Shown piece by piece: positions 47,472 through 56,488 of a DNA stretch of 64,000 nucleotides; positions within the stretch are counted from its first letter, which is position 1; each line of letters starts with the position of its first letter. Source of the stretch: Pedobacter rhizosphaerae (lineage in GTDB: Bacteria > Bacteroidota > Bacteroidia > Sphingobacteriales > Sphingobacteriaceae); the NCBI RefSeq assembly GCF_900111155.1, contig NZ_FOGG01000003.1, positions 241,626 to 305,625 on the forward strand. The letters are read 5' to 3'. The notes beneath the pieces were generated by a model, which saw only the letters and a program-made list of their open reading frames with translations, had not been told where the DNA came from and did no database searches. Made by a program: the position numbers and the translations under genes.

Positions 47472-47503
47472 CAAAAGTAAGCTTTTCCCTGTTCATAAAA
47501 CAA
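47472..47503 (-). promoter_or_regulatory. Candidate ubiX promoter giving a leaderless mRNA
   Basis: TTG (47503-47501) lies 21 nt before TACTTTTG (47479-47472), and the ATG follows after 4 nt. The TTG is the end of the T-tract of the hairpin 47508-47531, the same arrangement as at ubiD. Confidence 0.5.
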
Positions 47504-47580
47504 AAAAGGGCCAGAACTACCGTTCTGACCCTACATCTACCTATGAAAAACATACCCTCGAAAGGGTAAGAACAAATATA
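47504..47580 (-). ncRNA. Candidate short RNA of about 65 nt with two hairpins
   Basis: Minus strand: TATATTTG (47580-47573) is a -7 match. It is followed by a TACCCT-UUCG-AGGGTA hairpin (47568-47553), a linker, and a terminator hairpin GGGTCAGAAC/GTTCTGGCCC (47531-47508, one mismatch) with TTTTTTG. No ORF is encoded and no gene ends here, so the terminator has no other client. A TTG -33 is missing, which lowers confidence. Confidence 0.35.
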
Positions 47581-48037
47581 TATATTTTTTTAAAAAAAGA
47601 TCATGTATAGGAATTAAATAGTACAAATACTCAACTATTTTCAAAACAATCAATCAACACGCTGTAATACAGGTAATTAACAAACAGAAAATTAACATTT
47701 TAAGTATCATTTTTGTTAACAAACTCGAAAACATTGACAAAAGTCAATGAGAAAGTACATTCAAATTCTGAATCAAGTAGAAAAAAGCGTTTTCTTTTGT
47801 CTGTGAACTCGTACAAGAGCACATCTTTTTGCATCAGGAGAACGTCTGCGTTTTAAACGCTCTTTTTTACTGGTGTTTATCAAATCCTCCAACTAGTGCA
47901 GTATTTCCTTTATAAAAAACACCTCCTATTTTTTTAAAGTTAGGTGATATTAATAGTCTGATAATTTTAGCTGTATCCTTATTCCGATGATAAAAATTTT
48001 TAATCTTTTATAAACGAATGATATTCGATAAATTACA
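47581..48037. other. Intergenic region before the histidine kinase
   Basis: AT-rich, without a supported ORF. It contains GCGTTTTAAACGC (47848-47860) followed by TCTTTTTT, a weak plus-strand terminator-like hairpin with no gene before it. The rest shows nothing I can name. Confidence 0.4.
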
Positions 48038-48068
48038 TTGTCAAATCAAAACAAGAAAATTATATTTG
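48038..48068 (+). promoter_or_regulatory. Histidine kinase promoter
   Basis: TTG (48038-48040) lies 20 nt before TATATTTG (48061-48068), a full consensus; the ATG is 19 nt further. Confidence 0.6.
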
Positions 48069-48087
48069 GCTAAGCTTCAAATTATCT

Positions 48088-49959
48088 ATGAATAATTACC
48101 CAATCGAATTTTTATCTGCTCTGCTTCAACAAAATAAAAACCCGACCTTTATTTTTCATGCTAGCGAATATTCGATTTTATCCTCAAACCGGTTATTTGA
48201 AAAGCTGATTAATAGTCTGTCTTCAAAAAAAGGTAATCGAACTCTCACAACCCTAATCAATCTTTTGGCTGATGAGGAGAAGGATCTACTTATTGCTAAA
48301 TTGAAAGAAAGTATCTCCAGCGGGGCTTCTTTATCTATACTTGTTCATCCTATTTATTCGAACAAGCCACAGTCTACATGGGAATTTAATTTTACACCAG
48401 TTTTAATTAAAGAACAGCCGATCGAATACATCACCTGCAGTATCGCCGAGCAATGGATTTCTGATGAAGCTACTATCCAACATAAACCAAACCATTCGAC
48501 AGACAGGATACATTTCAAAGCCTTATTTGATAATGCGCCCCTAGGTGTTTGTGTATTGCGTAGTCGGGAATTAATAACTGAATATGCCAACGATAATATT
48601 CTGAAATTGTGGGGCAGAAATCGCTCAGAATTAATAGGTTTTCCTCAAGAGATTGCAAGACCTGAATTAAAAGATCAAAAAGATGTTATTGAAAAGGTTA
48701 AGAATATTTTCAGTACCAAGAAACCATTAGTTATTGAAGAAGTTAAAGTCTCTACTCTTGTTTTAGATGGTTATTTCAGTGCTGTTTACCAGCCCTTAAC
48801 CAATGAAAGAAATGAAGTTACCAGTATTTTAATCATTTTAAGAGACATTTCACAGCAAGTTATTTTTAAGAAAGAACTTCAAAAGGCAAAAGATATTTTA
48901 AAGCTGGCCATGGATGCTTCAGAAATGGGATCGTGGAATGTAGACCTGTCGACCAAAAAGGTTGTTTTTTCAGAACGTGCGAAGCAGATTTATGAACTGG
49001 ATGATTATCGTTTAGATATTGAAGAAGCAAAATCCTTTATTGTTGAGGAACACCTCGAATATATTACAAATAACATTAAGAAAGCGCTGCACCACAGGTC
49101 TGGTTTTAGCCTGGAATATCAGATTAAATTTACTGAGGGCAAGACAAAATGGGTTAGAGTTGCTGGTAAAGCCTATTATGATAAAGAAGGCAAACCACTT
49201 TATATTGCAGGTGCTATTTTAGATATTACAGAACAAAAGCAGGATGAAATCAGGAAAAATGATTTCATAGGAATGGTAAGCCACGAACTTAAAACGCCCC
49301 TTACATCTTTAAGTGCTTATGTTCAATTGCTTCAATATAAGAAGAGTGGCTCTAACGATTTTACGACAGAAACCTTGGACAAAGTGAGTGTTCAATTGAA
49401 GAGAATGTCTATCATGATTGATGGGTTTCTTAATATTTCATTGTTGGAATCGGGCAAAATTACGCTGAACAAAACCTATTTCAACCTCAATGAGCTTATA
49501 GCAGGCATCGCTGAAGAAAACCGTTTAATTCTGCCTAGTCATTTTATTCAGGTTATTGAATATAAAAAAGTAATGATTTATGCTGATTGGGAGAAGATTG
49601 CAACTGTAGTAAACAATCTTATCAGTAACGCGGCAAAATATTCGGGCAAAGACTCCCTAATTGCAATAAAATGCGATGCCAACAAAAGCGAATGTATTAT
49701 CAGTGTTGAAGATGAGGGAATTGGAATAAAATCGAATGATATTCCTAAGCTGTTTGATAGATTTTATCGTGTTGATAGTCCGAATACAAAGACCATTGCA
49801 GGTTTTGGAGTAGGTTTATATATCTGTTCTGAGGTGATCAAGAGGCATGGAGGGAGAATATGGGTAGAAAGTGAATATGATAAGGGATCTACTTTCTATT
49901 TTAGTTTACCTTTAAATACTAAAGAATCTGTTAATTTGGACATTTCTAAATTAAATTAA
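48088..49959 (+). CDS. Soluble PAS-domain sensor histidine kinase
   Basis: 623 residues with no transmembrane segment, so a cytoplasmic sensor. A divergent PAS-like region lies at about 15-130, a PAS domain at 165-280 (FDNAPLGVCVLRSR), and a PAS/PAC at 295-395 (ASEMGSWNVDLSTKK, AGAILDITEQK). HisKA carries the phospho-acceptor H399 in MVSHELKTPLTSL. HATPase_c spans about 505-615, with NNLISNAAKYS, DEGIGIKSND and GFGVGLYIC. No receiver domain and no partner regulator adjacent; the orphan LuxR-type regulator at 13 kb is one possible partner. Its end overlaps the convergent small gene by 4 nt. Confidence 0.93.
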   Translation: MNNYPIEFLSALLQQNKNPTFIFHASEYSILSSNRLFEKLINSLSSKKGNRTLTTLINLLADEEKDLLIAKLKESISSGASLSILVHPIYSNKPQSTWEFNFTPVLIKEQPIEYITCSIAEQWISDEATIQHKPNHSTDRIHFKALFDNAPLGVCVLRSRELITEYANDNILKLWGRNRSELIGFPQEIARPELKDQKDVIEKVKNIFSTKKPLVIEEVKVSTLVLDGYFSAVYQPLTNERNEVTSILIILRDISQQVIFKKELQKAKDILKLAMDASEMGSWNVDLSTKKVVFSERAKQIYELDDYRLDIEEAKSFIVEEHLEYITNNIKKALHHRSGFSLEYQIKFTEGKTKWVRVAGKAYYDKEGKPLYIAGAILDITEQKQDEIRKNDFIGMVSHELKTPLTSLSAYVQLLQYKKSGSNDFTTETLDKVSVQLKRMSIMIDGFLNISLLESGKITLNKTYFNLNELIAGIAEENRLILPSHFIQVIEYKKVMIYADWEKIATVVNNLISNAAKYSGKDSLIAIKCDANKSECIISVEDEGIGIKSNDIPKLFDRFYRVDSPNTKTIAGFGVGLYICSEVIKRHGGRIWVESEYDKGSTFYFSLPLNTKESVNLDISKLN

Positions 49960-50156
49960 AGAAGTAAGCTAATATTAATAGCCATCAATCCCTGGTCTAC
50001 TTTAATAATATCGAAGTTAACCAAACTATCTACAGAGATTAATCCGGATACTTCTGATAATAAAAAATATATATCCTGACCATTTTGATCAATGATCAAT
50101 CCAAAGCCAGTTTCGGGATTAAGCTCCACTACCTTTCCTTCTCTATACTCGTTCAT
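49956..50156 (-). CDS. Divergent cold-shock-domain-like small protein
   Basis: 66 residues. The pattern GKVVELNPETGFGLIIDQNGQDIYFLLSEV followed by V-x-F-x-I and GLMAINI parallels a cold-shock OB fold, with GFGLI in place of RNP1 GFGFI and IYFLL in place of RNP2 VFVHF. The aromatic/histidine nucleic-acid contacts of RNP2 are largely lost, so RNA binding may be altered. It overlaps the histidine kinase end by 4 nt in convergent orientation. Family assignment is by eye. Confidence 0.72.
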   Translation of the reverse strand: MNEYREGKVVELNPETGFGLIIDQNGQDIYFLLSEVSGLISVDSLVNFDIIKVDQGLMAINISLLL

Positions 50157-50290
50157 TACATTCGATTAGCTAGGCTACAATATTACACAATTTGTAAAAC
50201 AAAAAATACAAATTAATAATTTTTTGTTAATTTTTACAAACTACTAATAAATGACATCAGCAGGCTGATGTATTTTTATAGCCACGAAAA

Positions 50291-50313
50291 AAGGCAGTCT
50301 GAGAGACTGCCTT
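50291..50313 (-). terminator. Terminator of the OmpA lipoprotein gene
   Basis: AAGGCAGTCT (50291-50300) and AGACTGCCTT (50304-50313) form a perfect 10-bp stem with a 3-nt loop; the minus strand continues TTTTC. It lies 19 nt after the stop. Confidence 0.88.
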
Positions 50314-50331
50314 AATGCTATTTTAACTATA

Positions 50332-51195
50332 CTAATTTGTGCCCTGATCTGGCGCTTTGCCTATTAATTCCATGAATTGGTCTAATTTCGGCGTAATAAT
50401 AATCTGAGTTCTTCTATTTTTTGATTTACCAGCAGCGGTTGCATTGTCGGCTATTGGATTAAATTCACCCCTACCACCTGCAGTTAAACGTTTAGGATCT
50501 ACCGCATACTTAGTTTGTAAAGCTTGTACTACAGATGAGGCTCTTAAAGCACTTAAGTCCCAATTATTTCTAATGTTTGTTTGTGCAATAGGAACATTAT
50601 CAGTATTACCTTCAATCAAGACATCGTAGCCGCTGTAGTCTTTAATGATTTTAGCAATTTTGCTCAAGGTCTCTCCTGCTTTATCAGAAATTTCATAGCT
50701 ACCAGACTTATATAACATATTATCGGAAAGCGAGATATAAACCACCCCTTTTAATACCTGAACATCAACGTCGCTTAGTTCCTCTCTGCTTAGTGATCGG
50801 GTTAAATTATTAGTTAACACCATGTTAAGCGAGTCGCTTTTATTTTTGGCATTTATCAATTGCTTAATGTATTTATTAGAGCTATTGATTTCATCTACCA
50901 GCTTAGAAATATTAACATTTCCTTGATTACTGGACTTTAAGCACTTATTTAAAGCATCTTGAAGGGCTGTTACATTAGATCGCTCTGAGGCGATTTGTTC
51001 TTCCAGACTTTTCACTCTGCTGTTTACACCGCTTAGTTCTCTTTGACTATCCTGATATTTATTACTCAACTCCTGATTTCTTTCTCTCAGCTGAGCATAA
51101 GTTGTTTGAAGTTCTGTATATTTTTTATTACTAACACAGCCTGAGATCAAAATCAAGCCTAAGAACATTAAAGGGAGTGATTTGTATAATTTCAT
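50332..51195 (-). CDS. OmpA-family lipoprotein with coiled coil
   Basis: 287 residues. The lipobox is LISG-C20. Residues about 28-100 form a heptad-rich coiled coil (Leu/Glu/Arg/Ser-rich). The C-terminal 120 residues are an OmpA/MotB peptidoglycan-binding domain: LIEGNTDNVPI, then NWDLSALRASSVVQAL and GRGEFNPIADN, NRRTQIIITP. It anchors the envelope to peptidoglycan through this domain, with the coiled coil spanning the periplasm. Confidence 0.93.
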   Translation of the reverse strand: MKLYKSLPLMFLGLILISGCVSNKKYTELQTTYAQLRERNQELSNKYQDSQRELSGVNSRVKSLEEQIASERSNVTALQDALNKCLKSSNQGNVNISKLVDEINSSNKYIKQLINAKNKSDSLNMVLTNNLTRSLSREELSDVDVQVLKGVVYISLSDNMLYKSGSYEISDKAGETLSKIAKIIKDYSGYDVLIEGNTDNVPIAQTNIRNNWDLSALRASSVVQALQTKYAVDPKRLTAGGRGEFNPIADNATAAGKSKNRRTQIIITPKLDQFMELIGKAPDQGTN

Positions 51196-51311
51196 AATCT
51201 TGTTTTTTATTAAGATTATATCAATACAAAATCCTTGCCGTAAAAGTTTTAGCTGTATTTCTAATGCTGTTAAAATTTGTTTTTAACAAACTTTAACAGC
51301 ATAATTTTGCT

Positions 51312-52493
51312 TTACAAATACCATTTTTTATATCTGGCTAAAGCTTCCAGATAATAGTAATCTGCATACACTAGAGGAACATCAATCTCACTATCCAATG
51401 GCAATGCACCTGTACTGTGCTTCAGTATAAATCCACCGTTTTCACCGAGCTTAGCTTTATAAGCTTCGCCAGATAATGAGTTAATCATGATTTCAGCAGC
51501 TGATTTATAGTTATTTTTTTCCTTTTCAGCTACATATTGACTAAGTTCTAAGAGTGCTGATGCTATTAACGCTCCTGCAGATGCATCACGTTTTGAAAAT
51601 GGCATGAAAGGTGCATCAAAATCCCAATAAGGTATTTTATCTGCAGGCAAATTGGGGTGATTAAGAATAAAGTTTGCTATACCATTAGCCTGATCCAGGT
51701 ATTTACTGTCTTTGGTAAATCTATACATCATGGTATAACCATATAATGCCCAGCCCTGCCCTCTAGCCCAGGCAGAAGTATTTGCTGCTCCTTGCCAAGT
51801 GGCTTTACGAAGTACCTTTCCTGTTGATAAATCATAATCGACCACATGATAAGAGCTAAAATCTGGTCTAAAGTGGTTTACAATGGTTGTATTAGCATGT
51901 TTAACAGCTATTTCTTTAAATTTCTTATCACCGCCATTATCGGATGCCCAATTCAACATTTCTAAATTCATCATATTATCAATAATTACAGGGCAATTGA
52001 AATATTTGTTTTTATTCCATGATTGAATAGAAGCTATTTCCGGTCTGTAGCGAGTGGATAGCGATTCGGCAGAACGTTGAATAATGGCTTTATATTCCGG
52101 TTTTCCGGTTAGTCTGAAGGCATTACCGAAGCTACAATACATCATGAAACCAAGATCATGATTACCGGTATAGGTTTGGTTTGGTTCCAGGATCTTTAGC
52201 GCCTTTTCGGCATCTTTCTTAATCTCAGCATCTTTTGTTTGTTCAAAGATATACCATAACGAGCCGCTGTAAAATCCGCTACACCACCATTTGATATCAA
52301 AGGCAATAAGTTTATTGGTTTTAGCATTAAAGCTTTGTGGCGTTAGGCCAGCAGGTATACTTTTATCAAGAACTTTATACTGTTTGGCTGCGAATTGAAA
52401 TTCACTATCAATCAGTTTACGCATGTCTTGTGTTTGAGCCAAACCTGTCTGACTGGCTAACAAAAGTGCTCCTACGATTAATTTTCGTGTCAT
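51312..52493 (-). CDS. Glycoside hydrolase family 88, unsaturated glucuronyl hydrolase
   Basis: 393 residues with a signal peptide ending GLAQ. GH88 removes 4,5-unsaturated uronic acid from oligosaccharides made by polysaccharide lyases. The alpha/alpha-barrel signature is present: NHDLGFMMY with D113 and the catalytic-type D172 in PVIIDNMMNLEML, then SAWARGQGWALYG and WDFDAP. No lyase is seen in the window. A paired GGGGTAA element lies 118-152 nt upstream. It is preceded on the same strand by GH127. Confidence 0.92.
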   Translation of the reverse strand: MTRKLIVGALLLASQTGLAQTQDMRKLIDSEFQFAAKQYKVLDKSIPAGLTPQSFNAKTNKLIAFDIKWWCSGFYSGSLWYIFEQTKDAEIKKDAEKALKILEPNQTYTGNHDLGFMMYCSFGNAFRLTGKPEYKAIIQRSAESLSTRYRPEIASIQSWNKNKYFNCPVIIDNMMNLEMLNWASDNGGDKKFKEIAVKHANTTIVNHFRPDFSSYHVVDYDLSTGKVLRKATWQGAANTSAWARGQGWALYGYTMMYRFTKDSKYLDQANGIANFILNHPNLPADKIPYWDFDAPFMPFSKRDASAGALIASALLELSQYVAEKEKNNYKSAAEIMINSLSGEAYKAKLGENGGFILKHSTGALPLDSEIDVPLVYADYYYLEALARYKKWYL

Positions 52494-52610
52494 ATATTAT
52501 AAGATTGTTTTTATAGAAATTTGATACAATAAATCAGATCATAAATCCTTTGCAAGGGACATAAACTGACCCTTACTTAAATAACAAACATATAATTTCA
52601 CACTATCCTT

Positions 52611-52645
52611 GAGGGGGTAATTATGTAAACTTTTGGGGGTAAAAA
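52611..52645 (-). promoter_or_regulatory. Paired GGGGTAA operator candidate upstream of GH88
   Basis: Plus-strand GAGGGGGTAA (52611-52620) and TTTGGGGGTAA (52632-52642); the GGGGGTAA cores start exactly 22 bp apart. The DUF2264 gene has the same pair with the same 22-bp spacing and order. It looks like a direct-repeat site for a dimeric regulator. Confidence 0.5.
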
Positions 52646-52693
52646 TCTACATCAACATTATGTTACGAGCTTTCTACCCTTCCTAAAGGTAGT

Positions 52694-55213
52694 TTATACC
52701 TTTTTCACCTTTACCGAATCAAAAGTTGCCTGGGCCTTATAAGTTCGCAAACCAATACTGCCGGCGGAATAATCTTTATCCTTTGCGATGATAATCGGTT
52801 TTTCCATTCCATCTACATACACACTAAATTGATCGCCCTTAGCTACTACCCGAAGTTGATAAACTCTGTTTTTTTGGAAAGTATATTTTTGGGCCTGGAT
52901 GCTTATCCATTTGAGACCTGTAGCCTTACCTAATTCTATTGTACCAGTAGTTGGATTGATCCCTACATAATAACCCTGATAAGCATCTGGTCCGATTGCG
53001 GGATTTGACACTCTGAACATTAACCCGGCATCTCCATCTGTATTAACCTTTATGGAAGCCTGAAAATCCAGATCTCCAAATTTTGTAGCATTTGCTACGA
53101 TTTTAGATCCATTAATTCCGAAACCTCCAGAACCTGCATTGGAAGCTGCGTGAACTGCTCCATCTTTCCAAAACCAGCCACCGCCGTAGAAAACCCAATC
53201 ATTTGGCATTTGTGTATTGAATTCTTCAGTAAGCTTACTTGACGTTTTTTGTGATTCACCAATAACGGGAAAGCAGCTCAAACGAATACTTTCAGCGCCG
53301 TAAGGTATCAATGTAACTTCTTCGAGTGTCTCTTCAGAATTCACCGGACTGAAAGGCACATCGAAGGCCGATACTTTATTGTATGCCAATGTCCATGACG
53401 GAATCTTTTTAGCCTTAAAAACTAACTTTACGGGGGATTTAGCAGCATCAAATGGGTTTCCTGGCATTTCGCTTTTTACCAATTTAGCGGCATCTTTAAT
53501 ATTATTTCTATTGAGTACCAAGCCATAATTCCATGGAGAAGCAGGTCTGATTTCAAAGTCATTAAATCCGTTCACAGGATGTGTTTTGGTTATTTTATTT
53601 TCCGGCTTTATTTCCAAAGCATACACCAGAGGGCCTCGTTCTATACTTATTGAGTTATTAACCTGCTTTTGACCAGAAATTTCCATTGGAAACTGTAATT
53701 CAACCCTATCTCCATTTGTCCACTCTCTATTCAACGTTAATAAAGTTCCAGCTCTGGCACCTTTCACTAATGCTCCGTTAACTTTTACCGTAGGGGATAT
53801 ACTCCATGCTGGAATTCTCAATACTAATGGGAACTTTATATTTTCATCAGTTGTAATTTTCAGTCTTATAAGGTCTTCAAAAGGATAATCTGTTTCTTCT
53901 AAAATTTTAATCCTTTTATTATTAAGTTTAGTTTCTACCTCCATGGGGCCATAGGTTAGAATGGCTAAGCCATGATCTGGAGTTGCAGAAATACTATTTT
54001 TAACATAATAAGGCCAGCCCATATGCATGTTATACCTGCAACAGCCATAACCAGAATAAGGGCTTGAAACAACACCAGAGCTGTAATCCTGATTAAAACC
54101 ATGCTCGCCGTGGATACTTTGTACCTGATTAGGCAAGGTGTAATAAGAGTGATTTTTAAAATCACGGCTAAATTGTGCTGGTAATGCATTAAAAGCTACC
54201 TTTTCTAAATTATCGGCAATTTTAACATCCTGTATAATTCTTACCGCTGTTTCCAGACTTTGCATCCATTCTACCACGGTACAAGTTTCTACCCCCTCAA
54301 TAGATGCCGTTCCTGCCAAAAACTCTGTTCCGGAGCCCAAACCTTCAGGTTGTCCATGATCGCGCATGATATGATTTACCCCATTCATCATTGCCTTAAG
54401 GTAAACTGGCGATTGATCCAGTTGGGCGTATATCGCAGGAAACTTTAAAGCTTGTGCCACATTTACCATGTGCTTAGGCTGAAAATCATCTCCGAAGTAG
54501 TAGAACTGATTATTATTATAGATATCTATCCAAGGATAAGCCTGTGCTTTGAGCTTATTAACAAGTGTCAACAAGCCATCGTCGCCAGTTTTATTGTAAA
54601 GCCAAATGGCAATTTCCATGTTATCTGCCGCTCTTGACTTTCCCCATTCCTTAAGCGGGTCTGCATCCAGATTTGCCAATTCATACTTGAAATATTTGGT
54701 TAAAAAAGGTAGCACCCGCTTATCGTTCGTAACCTCATAATAACTTTGTAAAGCATACATCATGGGCATTCTAGGCCACCAATCCTTCATCTTTGGAGGG
54801 CCAAACAAACCATTAGGCTGCTGACTGTTTAATGTCCATTCTATATATTTTTGAGCTTTCTCCTTCAGTTTCTGATCATCAAGTGTATAGGCTAAGGCTA
54901 TGAGCCCTTTAACATAATAGGGAGCCCGCTCCCAGCTACTTCCTTTTCCCCCCAACCAATCATTATTACTCCCCAGATTATCATCTTCGGCATAAAGTTG
55001 TTCAGCCATACCTGTTGCACCATCACGCTGCTGTTCTAATTGTTTCAATAGCCAGCCCCTTGCCTTAATGCTTCCAAGAGGTAACTGAATGAATACATCC
55101 TGTTTTAATGGAGCTTTGTTAAAATGAACCAATTGATTGTTTTGTGCCTTAACTTGATTAGTGAAAGCCATACAAAGAAGCACTGCCAATACAGACTTTA
55201 AGTTATTTCTCAT
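52694..55213 (-). CDS. GH127-like beta-L-arabinofuranosidase with C-terminal lectin-like domain
   Basis: 839 residues with a signal peptide ending QVKAQ. The DUF1680/GH127 catalytic part carries the zinc-cysteine site: E309 and C311 in VETCTVVEW and the CC pair C391-C392 in YGCCRYNMHMGWP, equivalent to the Glu and Cys ligands of the known enzyme. Residues about 660-835 look like a concanavalin-type (LamG/DUF1080-like) carbohydrate-binding domain. It probably cleaves beta-L-arabinofuranosyl or related furanosyl links in plant glycans outside the cytoplasm. It is followed by GH88 after 200 nt. Confidence 0.88.
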   Translation of the reverse strand: MRNNLKSVLAVLLCMAFTNQVKAQNNQLVHFNKAPLKQDVFIQLPLGSIKARGWLLKQLEQQRDGATGMAEQLYAEDDNLGSNNDWLGGKGSSWERAPYYVKGLIALAYTLDDQKLKEKAQKYIEWTLNSQQPNGLFGPPKMKDWWPRMPMMYALQSYYEVTNDKRVLPFLTKYFKYELANLDADPLKEWGKSRAADNMEIAIWLYNKTGDDGLLTLVNKLKAQAYPWIDIYNNNQFYYFGDDFQPKHMVNVAQALKFPAIYAQLDQSPVYLKAMMNGVNHIMRDHGQPEGLGSGTEFLAGTASIEGVETCTVVEWMQSLETAVRIIQDVKIADNLEKVAFNALPAQFSRDFKNHSYYTLPNQVQSIHGEHGFNQDYSSGVVSSPYSGYGCCRYNMHMGWPYYVKNSISATPDHGLAILTYGPMEVETKLNNKRIKILEETDYPFEDLIRLKITTDENIKFPLVLRIPAWSISPTVKVNGALVKGARAGTLLTLNREWTNGDRVELQFPMEISGQKQVNNSISIERGPLVYALEIKPENKITKTHPVNGFNDFEIRPASPWNYGLVLNRNNIKDAAKLVKSEMPGNPFDAAKSPVKLVFKAKKIPSWTLAYNKVSAFDVPFSPVNSEETLEEVTLIPYGAESIRLSCFPVIGESQKTSSKLTEEFNTQMPNDWVFYGGGWFWKDGAVHAASNAGSGGFGINGSKIVANATKFGDLDFQASIKVNTDGDAGLMFRVSNPAIGPDAYQGYYVGINPTTGTIELGKATGLKWISIQAQKYTFQKNRVYQLRVVAKGDQFSVYVDGMEKPIIIAKDKDYSAGSIGLRTYKAQATFDSVKVKKV

Positions 55214-55389
55214 ATTTAATCGGAATGGTTAGATAATTTTTCTAAAACTAATACTTTTAAAATAAATAATAAAACGATTTAGTTAAATATTAATGAAGAT
55301 AAACATGAAGTTTTAATGCTGTAGGATAAATGAGTTATACCGATTATGGTTTTTTACAGTTACAAGGGAAAGACTTTACAAAAGTTGAT

Positions 55390-55782
55390 TTAACCATTTG
55401 ATATTGAGCAACTGCTAGAGATCACCTTCCATTCGCCGTTTACTTTTGCCCAGGTTCTAACATATTGATAGGTGCCATTAAGCATGATTTTAGCATAGAT
55501 GCCTTTGATTTTTAGTTTTGTGGAAACGACGACTGCGGAATCGAAAACATGAATATCCCGTTTGTGTAGTATGATCTCATATATGCTAATCAATTTAGAG
55601 CGATAAGTATCTATAATCACTTCCTTTTCGAGTACGTGGCTAAATTCATCAAAAAAAATGATTGCATCAGCAAGTAAAAGTTCTAAGCACTTGATATTGC
55701 ACTTGGATATACTTGTTAATAAAATATCTTCTAGTTCTGCGATGAGCAGAATGGTTTCTTGCTTAGTTAAAATGTTGAGCAT
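55390..55782 (-). CDS. DUF4440 / NTF2-like small protein
   Basis: 130 residues with an NTF2-like cone fold pattern: helical N-terminus, FFDEFSHVLEKEVII, and the C-terminal TYQYVRTWAKVNGEWKVISSSCS typical of DUF4440. No signal peptide. Some members are enzymes or ligand-binders, but the pocket cannot be assigned. It is monocistronic, between the GH127 gene and a divergent RRM gene. Confidence 0.75.
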   Translation of the reverse strand: MLNILTKQETILLIAELEDILLTSISKCNIKCLELLLADAIIFFDEFSHVLEKEVIIDTYRSKLISIYEIILHKRDIHVFDSAVVVSTKLKIKGIYAKIMLNGTYQYVRTWAKVNGEWKVISSSCSISNG

Positions 55783-55902
55783 AATTTCCGATTAGCTCAT
55801 AAAAATATACACTCCCCAATTAAGAATAACAATAACTTAGTAATTGTACAGGCTTTACATTTTCATTAAAATGATTACACAGTTTATTAATATCCTGGTC
55901 AT

Positions 55903-55910
55903 TAATTTTG
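55903..55910 (+). promoter_or_regulatory. Isolated -7-like box upstream of the RRM gene
   Basis: TAATTTTG matches TAnnTTTG but lies about 165 nt before the ATG and lacks a -33 TTG. A long leader would follow if used. Confidence 0.25.
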
Positions 55911-56073
55911 TTTGGTTTAGGGAACCCTTATGAATTCCATTATGAACCTGAATTTTCTTTTGTTTTGAGGAATTAATTATATTAATTTGCAACAAATTGT
56001 AACTTTTAAGAGATAAATATCAAATAATACTACTATTTTTATGTCTCTTTAACATTTAAATCAGATTTGCGCT

Positions 56074-56391
56074 ATGACTAAGCTTTTTATTGGGGGACTT
56101 TCGGAAAATATTCAAGAGATGGACTTGGCTATTTTTGTGAGTTTGCATGGGCAGATTGAAACTATCAAGGTGGTTAGAGACCGTTCTACTGGAAAATGCA
56201 AGGGATACGCTTTTTTGGAAGTTAACAAACTAGCAGATGCCAATAACATCATTTCCAATTTAAATGGGGAAACATTTAAGGGCAATGTTGTGACAGTAAA
56301 AATCTGCGAAGAACAGCCGGTAGCTCCAAAGAAATTCCAGCCAAAGGGAAACCCTGCCATCAAGAGTAAGCGCCCGAGACTACAACGTTAA
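56074..56391 (+). CDS. Single-RRM RNA-binding protein
   Basis: 105 residues. RNP2 is KLFIGGL (3-9) and RNP1 is KGYAFLEV near residues 43-51, the hallmark of a single RNA recognition motif. A basic, Pro/Lys-rich tail of about 25 residues follows, ending RPRLQR. Such proteins bind single-stranded RNA in cold or stress conditions. RRM proteins are common in Bacteroidota and often take the place of Hfq-like helpers, which is inference here. Confidence 0.93.
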   Translation: MTKLFIGGLSENIQEMDLAIFVSLHGQIETIKVVRDRSTGKCKGYAFLEVNKLADANNIISNLNGETFKGNVVTVKICEEQPVAPKKFQPKGNPAIKSKRPRLQR

Positions 56392-56399
56392 AAAAATAA

Positions 56400-56423
56400 G
56401 GGATATGTTATCCAACATACCCC
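56400..56423. terminator. Terminator between RRM and DsbD-N genes
   Basis: GGGATATGTT (56400-56409) and AACATACCCC (56414-56423) pair with one mismatch. The minus strand then reads TTATTTTTTT, so it mainly serves the minus gene at 56489. Confidence 0.6.
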
Positions 56424-56488
56424 ATTATTATCATTAACTAACATTAAAATTCAAATAGGCCATCTACTACCTATAGAATAACTTTATC

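Noticed and set aside
47542..47568. Plus-strand micro-ORF (MKNIPSKG) in the ubiX upstream region
   Set aside because: Only eight codons, overlapping both hairpins of the candidate RNA; no evidence for translation.
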